Positions 17,948-27,487 are shown, counted from the first letter of the stretch. The stretch: 64,000 bases of DNA from Verrucomicrobiota bacterium (GCA_003402735.1 QQNE01000003.1:1-64000); one strand, 5' to 3'. Notes: generated by a model from the sequence alone, not told the origin. Numbers and translations: made by a program.

Positions 17948-18883
17948 GTGACGAACCCGACCCAACCGCGGAGCCGCCTGAAGCGGCCCCAGGCCGTGCT
18001 GCGCGATGCGGCTTCCCGGGGAATCCGCGTCACGATTTGGGGAATTGTGGCGAGCACCGTTCTGGCCATCGTCAAGGTGGTCTCGGGTCTGGCCGGGAAC
18101 TCTTACGCGCTCATTGCGGACGGGATCGAGTCGATGCTCGACATCGTCAGTTCGGTGGTGGTGCTGGGAAGTTTGCAGATTGCCTCCCAGCCTGCCGACG
18201 AGCGGCATCCCTACGGTTACGGCAAAGCGGAGACGCTGGCGGCTTTGGCGGTGGCCACGGCCTTGTTGGGGGCGGCGGTGGCGATCACGGTCCAGAGCAT
18301 TCGGGAGATTCTGATGCCGCATCTTCTGCCCAAGCCATTCACCTTGGTCGTGCTCGTCCTGGTGGTGATCGCCAAGGAGATTCTGTTCCGCAAACTGAGT
18401 CATGCGGGAGAGGAGATCGGCAGTGCGGCCATCAAGACGGATGCGTGGCATCACCGGTCCGACGCGCTCACCTCGGTCGCGGCGTTTCTGGGGATCAGCG
18501 TGGCCCTGTTGGGTGGGGAGGGCTATGAGGCGGCGGATGATTGGGCGGCGCTTTTTGCGGCCGGGGTGATCGCCTTCAATGGCACGCGTCTCTTCCGATC
18601 CGCCTGGCGCGAGATCCTGGACGTGGCACCGCCCCGGGAGATCGTGGAGCGGGTGCGGGGGATCGCGGGGGAATTGGATCAGGTGAAGGCGATCGAGAAA
18701 TGCCTGGTCCGGCGGAGTGGCCTGATGCTGTTTGTCGACATCCACGTGGTGGTCGATGGCGACCTCACGGTGCGCGAAGGGCACGACATCGCGCACCGGG
18801 TCAAGGATGCCCTGCTCGACGCGGAACTGGGCATTCTGGATGCCGCAGTCCACATCGAGCCGTTTGTGGAAGAGGGGGAATGA
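17948..18883 (+). CDS. Cation diffusion facilitator (CDF) family metal transporter
   Basis: A GTG at 17948 preceded by a purine-rich GGAGGGAGGAGGGAAGG (about 17923-17939) is the best start and gives 311 residues; no ATG exists nearby. The protein has six predicted membrane helices and the CDF metal site: ADGIESMLD in helix 2 and HHRSDALTS in helix 5, which together form the Asp/His transport site. The C-terminal cytoplasmic ferredoxin-like domain (about 215-311, FVDIHVVVDGDLTVREGHDI) binds regulatory metal. It exports divalent cations (Zn, Fe, Mn or Co; not decidable here) in exchange for protons. It is divergent from the sulfatase and ends 3 bp from the convergent DUF1080 gene. Confidence 0.9.
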   Translation: MTNPTQPRSRLKRPQAVLRDAASRGIRVTIWGIVASTVLAIVKVVSGLAGNSYALIADGIESMLDIVSSVVVLGSLQIASQPADERHPYGYGKAETLAALAVATALLGAAVAITVQSIREILMPHLLPKPFTLVVLVLVVIAKEILFRKLSHAGEEIGSAAIKTDAWHHRSDALTSVAAFLGISVALLGGEGYEAADDWAALFAAGVIAFNGTRLFRSAWREILDVAPPREIVERVRGIAGELDQVKAIEKCLVRRSGLMLFVDIHVVVDGDLTVREGHDIAHRVKDALLDAELGILDAAVHIEPFVEEGE

Positions 18884-18886
18884 GCC

Positions 18887-19579
18887 TCAGATCTTCTTGA
18901 GGCGGAGATTGCGCCAGCGGACTTCGAAAGGGCCGGTGCCTTTCTTGATGCCATGGACTTGGAGGCCGATGTGGCCTTCGGGGTAGCGCTTGAAGATTTC
19001 GTCGTGGGTCAGGTCGGCCACGGGTTGGCCGTTGATCCAGGTTTGGATGCGGGGACCGTTGGCCACCACCCGGAAGTGGTTCCAGTCGCCATTCTTCACG
19101 AGTTCATGGCGATCCGTGGCGGGATTTTTGCTCTCCGGTTCGGGAGAGAGCCATCCGAGCTTGGTGGCTTCTCCGTAGATCCAGCCGGCTTGGCCCGGGC
19201 CGGTTTCGATTTCGACCTGCGGACCGCCGAGGCGGCCACCGTGGGGGTTTGGCTGGCCTTTGTCGTTGGTCGGCTGCAGGAGGGAGCGGATTTGAACTCC
19301 GGAATTCAGGCCGTCGTCGACCTTCACTTCGAACTCGAGCTCGAAGTTTGCGTAGGTTTGCTTGGTGACCAGGAACGAGTTGGGGCTGCCTTCGGCGGTC
19401 TTGCCCACGATGGCGCCATCCTCCACCCGGTAGGTGGCAAAGCCGCTTTTGATTTCCCAGTCAGCGTCGAAGGATTTGCCATCGAACAGGGAGATCCACC
19501 CGTCTGCGGCGGCTGCTGGAAGGGTGGGGGCGAGCGCCAGGGCGAGGCCGGCGAAAAAGGGCATTGTTGTGGGGTTCAT
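18887..19579 (-). CDS. DUF1080 (3-keto-disaccharide hydrolase-like) secreted protein
   Basis: The ATG at 19577-19579 gives 230 residues with a signal peptide ending around an Ala-rich site (PAAAADG, residues 21-27); the longer frame upstream lacks leader character. The rest is a single DUF1080 jelly-roll domain: WISLFDGKSFDADWEIKSG, the NSGVQIRS strand and WNHFRVVANGPRIQTWINGQ are typical. Family members hydrolyse 3-keto-glycosides or act as glycan-binding lectin-like modules and are numerous in Planctomycetota and Verrucomicrobiota. Its position between two sulfatases fits a role in processing sulfated or oxidised polysaccharides, though that link is inferred only from proximity. It lies head-to-head with the second sulfatase gene across 140 bp. 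Confidence 0.88.
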   Translation of the reverse strand: MNPTTMPFFAGLALALAPTLPAAAADGWISLFDGKSFDADWEIKSGFATYRVEDGAIVGKTAEGSPNSFLVTKQTYANFELEFEVKVDDGLNSGVQIRSLLQPTNDKGQPNPHGGRLGGPQVEIETGPGQAGWIYGEATKLGWLSPEPESKNPATDRHELVKNGDWNHFRVVANGPRIQTWINGQPVADLTHDEIFKRYPEGHIGLQVHGIKKGTGPFEVRWRNLRLKKI

Positions 19580-19719
19580 GAGCGTGGATCCTCGCCAATC
19601 CGGCGCGTTTGGCAAGCGTGGCGATGGATTTCGGTCGGTTCGGAGTCCAGAGGGAGCCGTGCCGGACCGTCATCTCTCTGGTCCGAAACCAGGCCGATCC
19701 TGGGAAGTTGCAATTGCTT

Positions 19720-21459
19720 ATGTCCTTCCTCCGGTTCCTCCCGACCCTCGCCCTCATCGCCTTCGCAGGCGGTGCCGAGCCTCCGAACGTGGTCATTTTT
19801 TTGGCGGACGACGCGGGGTGGGGAGATTACGGGCACAACGGGAATCTCCTGGCCCACACCCCCAACATCGATTCCCTGGCCCGGGACGGAGCCAGGTTCG
19901 ACCGATTTTTCGTCTGTGCGGTCTGTGCGCCGACGCGTGCCGAGTTTCTGACGGGTCGCTACCACGCGCGGGGCGGTGTGCGCGGCGTCTCGTTGGGGCA
20001 GGAACGTTTGAACGTGGACGAGCGCACCATCGCGGACGCGTTTCGTGCGGCGGGTTATGCGACCGGGGCCTTTGGGAAATGGCACAATGGCAGTCAATGG
20101 CCTTATCATCCGATGGCGCGCGGGTTCGAAGAGTATTACGGGTTCACGTCAGGACACTGGGGGGAATACGTCGATCCGCCGTTGGAGCACAACGGCAAGA
20201 TTGTGCGCGAGAAAGGTTATATAACAGATCTCTTCACGGATCGGGCGATTGCTTTCATCGAGAAAAACGCCTCGATCAGAAAGCCGTTTTTCTGTTATGT
20301 TCCCTACAACACACCGCACTCTCCCTGGTGTGTTCCCGAGAGGAATTGGCGTCATTATCAGGAGAAACCGGTGACCCAGAGAGGGAGGGCCGGGAGCAAG
20401 GAGGTGCTGGAGGAGACACGCTGTGTGCACGCGATGTTGGAGAATCAGGATGAGAATGTGGGGCGCTTGCTCAAGCGCCTGGATGAGCTCGCGCTGCGGG
20501 AGGACACCATTGTCTTTTATTTCAGTGACAACGGTCCCAACACCGACCGCTGGAACGGAGGGATGAAGGGCAGGAAGGGAACGGTGGATGAGGGCGGGGT
20601 GCGTTCCACCGCGTTGCTGCGTTGGCCGGGCCGGATTTCCCCTGGCACCTCCATCCGGCCGATCGCGGGTGCGATCGATCTGTTGCCGACCTTCCTCTCT
20701 CTCTGTGGGATCGCAAGGGTTGGGGACAAGCCGTTGGATGGGCGCGACCTTTCGCCGCTGTTGTTGGGTCAGGGGGGGGACTGGCCGGACCGGATGATTT
20801 TCAGTAAGCAGAACAACAAGTTGAGTCTCAGGACTCAGCGTTACCGGCTCGATCCGGCCGGAGCCCTCTATGATCTCGAGAAGGATCCGGGACAGACGAT
20901 GCCGGTGGAGGTCCCGGAGGCGGCCGGGTTGCGGGCGGTCCTGGAAGCCTGGGGCCGGGAGATGGCCGTGACGGCGGAGGACGAACGCCCGATTCCGGTG
21001 GGGTATCCCGAGTTTCCCTGGACGCCGCTGCCCGCCCGCGACGGGGTGGGGGAGGGCGGGATCCAGCGCAGCGCCGGTGCGCCGAATTGCTCGTATTTTG
21101 TGAATTGGGAGAGACCGGAGGACGCCATCGTCTGGGATGTTGAAGTTGCCACCGCCGGCGATTACGAGGCGGTCCTCCATTACACGGCGCCGGAACCGGC
21201 CGGGGCCACCGTGGAGCTGAGTTTTGGCGACGCCCGGCTCGCCGGGAAGATTGCTCCGGGGTGGGACCCGCCCTTGATGGCGAACCAGGACACCCTTCCG
21301 CGGCCCAAGGCGGAATCGCGGATGAAGGAGTTTCGGCCCCTGATTTTGGGCACAATTCATCTGGCGCGAGGGCGGGGTTTGCTTAGGTTGCGGGCGACGG
21401 AGATTCCCGGGCCTTCGGTGGCGGACGTCCGTCTTCTCACCCTGACGCTCAAGCCTTGA
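19720..21459 (+). CDS. Secreted sulfatase (formylglycine type, Cys), second copy
   Basis: From the ATG at 19720 the protein has 579 residues with a short signal peptide (about residues 1-18), metal ligands Asp30-Asp31 (FLADDAGWGDYG) and the formylglycine motif CAPTRAEFLTGR with Cys69. FGKWHNGSQW and FYFSDNGPN are the other sulfatase landmarks. It is clearly different from the first sulfatase, closer to arylsulfatase A-like enzymes, so the two probably have different substrates. About 100 C-terminal residues (after about 470) look like a separate beta-rich domain. The stop overlaps the TTG start of the following methyltransferase gene, marking the start of a coupled series of genes. Confidence 0.92.
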   Translation: MSFLRFLPTLALIAFAGGAEPPNVVIFLADDAGWGDYGHNGNLLAHTPNIDSLARDGARFDRFFVCAVCAPTRAEFLTGRYHARGGVRGVSLGQERLNVDERTIADAFRAAGYATGAFGKWHNGSQWPYHPMARGFEEYYGFTSGHWGEYVDPPLEHNGKIVREKGYITDLFTDRAIAFIEKNASIRKPFFCYVPYNTPHSPWCVPERNWRHYQEKPVTQRGRAGSKEVLEETRCVHAMLENQDENVGRLLKRLDELALREDTIVFYFSDNGPNTDRWNGGMKGRKGTVDEGGVRSTALLRWPGRISPGTSIRPIAGAIDLLPTFLSLCGIARVGDKPLDGRDLSPLLLGQGGDWPDRMIFSKQNNKLSLRTQRYRLDPAGALYDLEKDPGQTMPVEVPEAAGLRAVLEAWGREMAVTAEDERPIPVGYPEFPWTPLPARDGVGEGGIQRSAGAPNCSYFVNWERPEDAIVWDVEVATAGDYEAVLHYTAPEPAGATVELSFGDARLAGKIAPGWDPPLMANQDTLPRPKAESRMKEFRPLILGTIHLARGRGLLRLRATEIPGPSVADVRLLTLTLKP

Positions 21460-22493
21460 ATCCCGCCCTTACCACCCTGCCTGTCAGTGATCCCGCCCAG
21501 ATTCTACGCTTGCGGGACCGTCAATATGCCGCCGACCTGATTGGCGCGGCGCTCTTGCACTTTGATTTGTTCACCTGGTTTCGGGATCATCCCGGCGCGG
21601 CGTTGTCGGAGGTTTGTCAGGCCTTTGGCTGGGGGGAGCGACCCGCGGATGTGCTCCTGACGTTGTGTCGGGCCAACGGCTTCCTCACGGTGGACAACCG
21701 CCTGACAGATGTCGGCCGGGAACACTTGGTGTCGGGCTCACCCTGGTATCTCGGGCCTTATTATGAGCCGATCCGGGACTCGCCAATCCTGCAAGGTTAC
21801 CTGCAGGTGCTGCGCACGGGAAAGCCGGCGAATTGGCAGGCCAAGGATGATGCGGAGGACTGGCATGCCTCGATGTTGTCCGAAGATTTTGCCAAGGGTT
21901 TCACCGAACTCATGAATTGCCGGGGCCTGATCCTCGGCCAGATGCTGGCGCGGGGATTGACTCCGTTCCTGGGTGGGCGTGAAACCGTCCTCGATGTGGG
22001 GGGCGGGTCCGGGATTTACGCCGCCACCCTGGTGGCCGCGCATCCGTCTCTCTCGGCGACGGTTTTGGAACAGCCTCCGGTGGACCGGCTGGCGCGTTCG
22101 GAGATCGATCGTCACGGCTTGCGGGACCGGGTCGAGGTGAAGAGCGGGGACATGTTCCGGGATCCTTGGCCGACCGGACGGGACGTCGTCTTGTTGTCCA
22201 ACGTGCTGCACGACTGGGATGTGCCCGAGGTGCGGCTGCTTCTGGAAAAGTCGGTGGAGGCGCTGCGGGACGGCGGGCTCCTGGTGATTCATGAGGCCTT
22301 TTTGCACGATGACAAAACAGGGCCCTTGCCGGTGGCGGAATATTCCGCCCTGTTGATGAACATCACGCAGGGAAAATGCTACACGGCCTCTGAATACGCG
22401 GATCTGCTGGAGCCTCTGGGGTTCGAGGTGGGCCGCTACCAGGACACGATCGCTGATCGCGGCTTTCTGACAGCGGTAAAGCGAGCGGGATGA
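21456..22493 (+). CDS. SAM-dependent O-methyltransferase-like protein
   Basis: The 345-residue protein has an N-terminal winged-helix dimerisation domain (about 20-100) and a C-terminal Rossmann methyltransferase domain with the SAM loop VLDVGGGSGIY (GGGSG at 182-186) and the family motif LHDWD (251-255). This architecture belongs to the plant-type O-methyltransferase family (Methyltransf_2), which modifies small-molecule hydroxyls such as polyketides, quinones or carotenoid precursors. The substrate is unknown. The start is TTG at 21456, overlapping the sulfatase stop as TTGA, and its own TGA overlaps the ATG of the peptidase gene. Coupling to a sulfatase is unusual and gives no obvious substrate clue. 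Confidence 0.85.
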   Translation: MNPALTTLPVSDPAQILRLRDRQYAADLIGAALLHFDLFTWFRDHPGAALSEVCQAFGWGERPADVLLTLCRANGFLTVDNRLTDVGREHLVSGSPWYLGPYYEPIRDSPILQGYLQVLRTGKPANWQAKDDAEDWHASMLSEDFAKGFTELMNCRGLILGQMLARGLTPFLGGRETVLDVGGGSGIYAATLVAAHPSLSATVLEQPPVDRLARSEIDRHGLRDRVEVKSGDMFRDPWPTGRDVVLLSNVLHDWDVPEVRLLLEKSVEALRDGGLLVIHEAFLHDDKTGPLPVAEYSALLMNITQGKCYTASEYADLLEPLGFEVGRYQDTIADRGFLTAVKRAG

Positions 22494-24388
22494 GCCCTGA
22501 CGAACAAGATGCGCTCCTGAATCGGTTGGAGGTGGTGGAGCGGCAGGCCCCGGACCGCTTTGCCAAGCGGGTGGCGGTCATGGCCATTCTCGGATACACC
22601 GTCTTGATTCTGGTGCTGGTGTTGCTGATGGGCGCAGCGTTGGGGACGGGGTATTTGGCGATCCGTGTGGCGAATCCGTTGGTGGGTCGGCTGCTCATGA
22701 TTGGGGCGGTCTCGGCGGTTTTTTCAGCGTGGAGCGTGGTCCGGTCGCTTTGGGTGAGGTTGGCCGCTCCGCAGGGCATGGAAGTGGGGGCGAGGCAAGC
22801 TCCGGCCCTGTTCGCGGAGCTGAAGCGCTTGCGGCGTTTGTTGCGGGTGGGCCGGATCTCCAAGGTGTTCCTGACGCCGGATCTCAACGCGGCGGCTTGC
22901 GAGGTGCCCCGGTTTGGCGTTTTCGGCTGGTCCCGGCGTTATCTGGTCCTGGGGCTTCCGCTTTTGCAAGGGTTGTCTCCGGAGGAATTGAGCAGTGTGA
23001 TTGCTCATGAGATTGGGCATTTTTCGCGGGAGCACAACGGGATCACCCGTTGGATTTGCCGGGTCCGGTTGACGTGGCTGAGCCTGGTCTCCTCCTCTTC
23101 GGACCGGGGCTTTCGGTCGCTGGTGTTGGGTCCTTTCCTGCGCTGGTGGTGGCCCCGTTTCAACGCGCATGCTTTTGTCCTTTCCAGGCGCCAGGAATAC
23201 GAGGCGGACGCCGCCGCGGCGCGGGCGGTGGGGACCGAAGTGGCCGGGCGAGCCCTTCTCCGGTTGACGGTGATGTCCCGCTTTTTTGAGGAGGAGTTCT
23301 GGCCGGGGGTGCAGAAGTTGGCGGTGGATTCACCGACCCCGCCACCCGATTTGCATCGGCGCCTGGCGCAGGCCTTGCGGCAGGAACCGGGCCCCGAAGC
23401 GCGCCGTTGGTTGCGAGAGGGACTCGCCGTGCCGACAAACAATGCCGATACCCATCCGTGTCTCCTGGACCGGTTGGTGCAGATGGGTTTTCCCGGGGCG
23501 GACTCCCCCGGGGATCTCCCGGTGCCCTCGGTGGCGGCGGTCACCGCGGCCGCGGCGTTTCTGGGGCCGGTGGAGCAGCGGGCGGAGGATCGATTCACCT
23601 CGGAATGGGTCGTGCAGATTCGCGACGCCTGGAAGCAGCGTCACGAGGAAGCCGCCAAGAGATTGGAGGCCCTGGAGGAGACGGAGGCGGCCGAGGCGGC
23701 CGGGACGCTGACCTTGCAGGAGCGCTGGGAGCGGATTTCCCACGTTGGGGATGTGGAGGGGGATGAGGCGGTGATTCCCTTGGTGCGGGAGTTGTTGGAG
23801 TTGGAGCCGACCCACGCGGCGGGAAACTTTCTTTACGGACGGATCTTGCTCGACCGGGACGATGCCACCGGGGTGGAGCATTTGGAGCGGGCGATGAAGC
23901 GGGACCTGTTCGCCACGCCGGAGGCTTGTGGGTTGATCCACGCCTATTTCCAGCGCAAGGGGAGGCTGGCCGAGGCAAAAGCCTTGGAGCGGCGGGTCTA
24001 CGACTACGAGCAAGAACTGCAACGGGCCCAGGAGGAGCGCGCCAGGGTGAACCACCGGAGCCCGCTGCTTCCACACGGTTTGGATGGGGAGGATGAGAAA
24101 GCGGTCCGCAAGGTGCTCTCGGCCTATCCGGAAATTTTTCAGGTTTCGATCGCGCAGGCCAAACTGCAAGTCCTGCCGGAGCAACCCTATTTTCTGGTGG
24201 CCATTTTCATCAAAGTGCCTTGGTGGAAGTTCCGGGGCACCGGTGCGGACCGGGCCTTGATTGACGTTCTGCTGCGGTCCCTTCCGTTGCCGGGCCAGTT
24301 CTATCTGTTTTTGGAACAGAGTTTGACTCCGTTGGGCCGGGCAGTCCGGAAGGTGGTGGGCAGCCAAGTTTACGAGCGCGCCCGGTGA
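22490..24388 (+). CDS. Membrane-bound M48-family metallopeptidase with long C-terminal region
   Basis: The 632-residue protein has two membrane helices near residues 30-55 and 65-85 and then an M48 (HtpX/Ste24-like) domain. The zinc motif HEIGH lies at 173-177 and the third ligand region EYEAD at 236-240, so catalysis should be intact. M48 membrane proteases cut misfolded membrane proteins or signalling substrates. The C-terminal part is much longer than HtpX: residues about 340-530 look helical and TPR-like (VIPLVRELLELEPTHAAGNF, YFQRKGRLAEAKALERRVY), perhaps a substrate-binding scaffold, and about 100 further residues are unrecognised. The ATG overlaps the methyltransferase stop (ATGA). It belongs to the sulfatase-methyltransferase-peptidase run. 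Confidence 0.85.
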   Translation: MSPDEQDALLNRLEVVERQAPDRFAKRVAVMAILGYTVLILVLVLLMGAALGTGYLAIRVANPLVGRLLMIGAVSAVFSAWSVVRSLWVRLAAPQGMEVGARQAPALFAELKRLRRLLRVGRISKVFLTPDLNAAACEVPRFGVFGWSRRYLVLGLPLLQGLSPEELSSVIAHEIGHFSREHNGITRWICRVRLTWLSLVSSSSDRGFRSLVLGPFLRWWWPRFNAHAFVLSRRQEYEADAAAARAVGTEVAGRALLRLTVMSRFFEEEFWPGVQKLAVDSPTPPPDLHRRLAQALRQEPGPEARRWLREGLAVPTNNADTHPCLLDRLVQMGFPGADSPGDLPVPSVAAVTAAAAFLGPVEQRAEDRFTSEWVVQIRDAWKQRHEEAAKRLEALEETEAAEAAGTLTLQERWERISHVGDVEGDEAVIPLVRELLELEPTHAAGNFLYGRILLDRDDATGVEHLERAMKRDLFATPEACGLIHAYFQRKGRLAEAKALERRVYDYEQELQRAQEERARVNHRSPLLPHGLDGEDEKAVRKVLSAYPEIFQVSIAQAKLQVLPEQPYFLVAIFIKVPWWKFRGTGADRALIDVLLRSLPLPGQFYLFLEQSLTPLGRAVRKVVGSQVYERAR

Positions 24389-24476
24389 TGCGTTTTGGCG
24401 GGTGATTTTCCTTTGCTCCAGCCGATCCGTGGCGGAAGCGTTTTGGCGAAAGAGGGATCGGCGGTATGATGGCCGG

Positions 24477-26684
24477 ATGGATTTGAGGAGCTTGGCTTGC
24501 CTTCTGGTGCTTCCGGGCGGCGCTGCGGCGATCGGTTGGCAACTGCTTTGGCAGCACCATACCAGCTTGGCACTCGGGGTCTCCGCCCAAGCCACCGCAC
24601 TGGTGGTGACCACGACGATGGCGGGAATGACTGCGGGAGCGTTGCTTGCGACCCGCTGCTTGCCCAAGGCCGGGAACCTCAATCCCTGGATCATTTATGC
24701 GGCGCTTGAAGCCGTGGCCGCCTTGTCCGGCCATGGCCTGGGTTGGTTGCGCGAACCGATATCCCGGCTCGATACCGCCGCGTTCCGGGTGAATCCGTTT
24801 TTTTCGTCGCTGATTTTGGTTCTCGCGCCGGTGATCGCGCTCGGTCCCGCGACTTTGGCGATCGGCGCGACGGTGCCCGTGCTGGGACTTTTGGCGAGAC
24901 GTCTGGAGATCCCGGTGTCCCGGCTCTACGCATTGAATACCGGAGGCGCGGCCTTGGGCGCTGGGTTGGTCCCGTTCCTCTTCCTTCCCCTGATGGGGGT
25001 CAACGGGTGCCAGATGACCGTCGCCGGGTTGCAGATGATGGGTGCGCTGGGTTGCTGGGCCGTGGGACCGATCGGTGCGCTCGAGGCTCCGACGGGTCCT
25101 GGCCGGAAAACGGAAAGGGAGCCGTTGGCCCACCCTTGCAGACTGGCCTTTGTCACGGGCCTGACGACCTTTTTGCTGGAGGTGACTTGGTTTCGGACGA
25201 TCCGCTCCGCCTGGCTGAGCACGGTCGATTCCTTCGCCATCGTCCTCTTCGCTTTTCTCATAGCCTTGGCGGTCGGGGCGGCGCTGGTGCCGATGTTGCG
25301 CCGCCGCAAGATGGCGGTGGTCTCCGTTCTCGGTTGGGCGGGGCTGCTGATCCTTCCGGCGAGCCTCGCGATGGCCCATTTCGACGGCGTCCGAATTCCG
25401 GTGACGCTTTTGGACTGGAAGCCGGCGATCTGGCTGGGTTTGGCGCTGGTCACCATGGGACCACCCGTGACGCTGTTGGGAGTGGGCCTTCCCTGGCTGC
25501 TCGATGAGGCGGGAGCGACGGCGGGTTGGGGACGGCTCTATGCATGGAACACGATCGGATGCGCGTTGGGAGCCTGCGGGGCCGCGTGGTTGCTTTTGCC
25601 GTTGTTGGGGCCCGGTTGGATGGCTTGGGGCACCGGGATTCTCCTGGCGGTTCTGTTCCTTCGCGGGAGGGGAGCGCCATGGCGCGCCGCGGTCTTGGGC
25701 GTGCTCGCCTGGCTGACCGTTCCCCAGGATCGACTGACTGGGGCCAGCGGGTTGCTTCGTCTGCCGCACCGTGTCGTGGCGCGCGAGCACGGTCCGGACG
25801 TGACCACCGCCGTGATTGAGACCCCGCGCGGGCGGGCCCTGATGATAGATGGTTATGCCGCCAGTGGTGAATTTGGGGCCCTGACCGGATACATGGACGC
25901 GATGGGGCGTTTGCCGATGTTGCTGCACGATCAGCCGCGCGATGCCCTCGTGATTTGCGTTGGCACGGGGCAAACCGCTCGCGCATTGCGGGAAGAGAAC
26001 GCCGTCGCGGTGACCGCCGTGGATGTGAACCCGGCGGTGTTCCGTTTTTTGGAGCATTTTCCCGCGAATCAGGGCATTCTGGCGGACCCGAGGGTAACGG
26101 CCATCACGATGGATGGACGGGCCTGGTTGCGGCGGACGGACCGGATGTATGACGTGATCACCCTGGAACCGATGCCGCCTCTCTTTGCCGGGACGAACGC
26201 GCTTTATTCGGTGGAGTTTTATCGGTTGATCGCGGCTCGTCTGCGGCCGGGTGGGATGGCAGCTCAATGGTTTCCGATGCATCTGCTCAGTCCGGAAAAT
26301 GCGCGATCCGTGGCCGCCACCTTCCTGGAGGTGTTTCCGGAGGCGGTTCTTTGGATTGACCCCTCCAACACCGATCCGCAGGGGACGCCGCAACAGGGGG
26401 TGCTGTTGGGTTGCAACGGTTCCCGTGACTGGCAGCGGTGGCCCGGGTTCGATCGCCCTGCCCGAAGTGCCCGTCCCCTCAGTGCGGAAATTTGTCGGAG
26501 TGCGATGGGTTTGGGAACCGCAGACCTGCGGGCCTACGGATCAGGGGCGCGCCTGGTGACCGACGACAACCTGTTGCTGACGCATGGAAGAGGGCGTTAT
26601 CTGGGGTCGGTGCGCGGCAACTCACCGGCCGGGGAGACGATGAAGGCGATCCGCGCGCTGCAACTCACAAACTTGCGTTGGTGA
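24477..26684 (+). CDS. Membrane protein fused to a spermidine synthase-like domain
   Basis: The ATG at 24477 gives 735 residues. The first 440 or so hold about 12 membrane helices of the MFS-like type seen in bacterial membrane-anchored polyamine synthase homologues. The C-terminal part (about 445-680) is a spermidine-synthase-like Rossmann domain, with the nucleotide-loop glycines at 496-498 (ICVGTGQTA), the acidic VTAVDVNPAV and the aminopropyltransferase-region segment YDVITLEPMPPLFAGTNALY. Such fusions are frequent in bacteria but their substrate is usually unknown; a Glu-Pro stands where true spermidine synthases have a catalytic Asp, so polyamine synthesis is doubtful. It follows the peptidase gene by 88 bp and overlaps the end of the convergent lipoprotein gene by 20 bp. 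Confidence 0.82.
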   Translation: MDLRSLACLLVLPGGAAAIGWQLLWQHHTSLALGVSAQATALVVTTTMAGMTAGALLATRCLPKAGNLNPWIIYAALEAVAALSGHGLGWLREPISRLDTAAFRVNPFFSSLILVLAPVIALGPATLAIGATVPVLGLLARRLEIPVSRLYALNTGGAALGAGLVPFLFLPLMGVNGCQMTVAGLQMMGALGCWAVGPIGALEAPTGPGRKTEREPLAHPCRLAFVTGLTTFLLEVTWFRTIRSAWLSTVDSFAIVLFAFLIALAVGAALVPMLRRRKMAVVSVLGWAGLLILPASLAMAHFDGVRIPVTLLDWKPAIWLGLALVTMGPPVTLLGVGLPWLLDEAGATAGWGRLYAWNTIGCALGACGAAWLLLPLLGPGWMAWGTGILLAVLFLRGRGAPWRAAVLGVLAWLTVPQDRLTGASGLLRLPHRVVAREHGPDVTTAVIETPRGRALMIDGYAASGEFGALTGYMDAMGRLPMLLHDQPRDALVICVGTGQTARALREENAVAVTAVDVNPAVFRFLEHFPANQGILADPRVTAITMDGRAWLRRTDRMYDVITLEPMPPLFAGTNALYSVEFYRLIAARLRPGGMAAQWFPMHLLSPENARSVAATFLEVFPEAVLWIDPSNTDPQGTPQQGVLLGCNGSRDWQRWPGFDRPARSARPLSAEICRSAMGLGTADLRAYGSGARLVTDDNLLLTHGRGRYLGSVRGNSPAGETMKAIRALQLTNLRW

Positions 26685-27426
26685 GCATCTGCGTGAGGTC
26701 GAATTGGATGCGCCGATCTTCGAGGAAGCGGTAACCGGTGGCACCCGTTTGGTCCTCCACGATCTTGTAGACCCGAGGCTGGATGAAGACCGGTTCCTGG
26801 GAGCCCTCCCATTCCACCGATTTGGTACCGTAGTAGCTGAGGCGATATTTTTTGCCGCCAATCGAAAGTTCAAACTCGTCGGGCCGTTGCGTCGGCGTGC
26901 CCACCGCCACGGCGGCGTCATCGGCCACGGTGGCTCCGGCAATGAAGATGAAACGGATTCTGTCGTTGTGGGCGTAGGCTTCGCCGAGGGTTTGGCGGCG
27001 ATCCGCGAAGTCCGGTTCGTTGAGGACGAAGTCGGAATCGTAGAATCGTTTGGACTGGAAATCCTCGACGACCACGGCGGTTTGGCGGGCGATTTCCGCC
27101 TTGGCGGAGGCGGACACCTGTTCCAGGGGGAGGGCCCCGTGGACCGAGACCCCGGAAGAGGCGACCGAGGACAGTTTGGCGCCCCCGGCGTGGTCGACCA
27201 GGTCGTTGTCCTCCGTTTTCGGGCTGGGGAGGAGCGTGAGTTGGCGGTCTGCGGCGGCGTCCATGTCCCAGAGCAGGAGAGTCCCCTGACCCAACAATTT
27301 TGAGTTCAGGTAACCGTGCTGGAACTTGGCGTTCTCAACGCCGACCTTCACCTCCTGGACCTTGCACCCGGTGAGAAGGAGCAACGCACCGCAAACCGGC
27401 GCGAAGAAAGTTAAGGTATGTTTCAT
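26665..27426 (-). CDS. Hypothetical lipoprotein
   Basis: This 253-residue protein begins with a short basic N-terminus, a hydrophobic stretch and the lipobox LLTGC (Cys21), so it should be lipid-anchored. The rest is soluble, with a central helix-rich segment around EKVSASAK-like sequence (residues about 105-130) and a beta-rich C-terminus. I recognise no domain. A well-defined leader, normal codon use and a defined start make it a likely real gene. Two palindromes lie upstream (27437-27449 and 27488-27499), one of them right in front of the start codon. Its 3' end overlaps the convergent membrane gene by 20 bp. Confidence 0.7.
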   Translation of the reverse strand: MKHTLTFFAPVCGALLLLTGCKVQEVKVGVENAKFQHGYLNSKLLGQGTLLLWDMDAAADRQLTLLPSPKTEDNDLVDHAGGAKLSSVASSGVSVHGALPLEQVSASAKAEIARQTAVVVEDFQSKRFYDSDFVLNEPDFADRRQTLGEAYAHNDRIRFIFIAGATVADDAAVAVGTPTQRPDEFELSIGGKKYRLSYYGTKSVEWEGSQEPVFIQPRVYKIVEDQTGATGYRFLEDRRIQFDLTQMLTNASL

Positions 27427-27436
27427 GTGCGCGCTT

Positions 27437-27449
27437 GTTGATGATCAAC
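27437..27449. promoter_or_regulatory. Short imperfect palindrome in front of the lipoprotein gene
   Basis: GTTGAT-G-ATCAAC is an inverted repeat with 6-bp arms and a single central base, 11 bp upstream of the lipoprotein start codon (minus strand, ATG at 27424-27426). It could be a repressor site or a small hairpin in the mRNA leader. Only the symmetry is directly seen. Confidence 0.35.
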
Positions 27450-27487
27450 TTTACCGGACCGCATTCTGTGTCCCGTCAAGTGACCAT

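Noticed and set aside
24210..26393. A 727-codon minus-strand frame over the spermidine-synthase-like gene
   Set aside because: Antisense shadow with Arg/Gln/Pro-rich low complexity.
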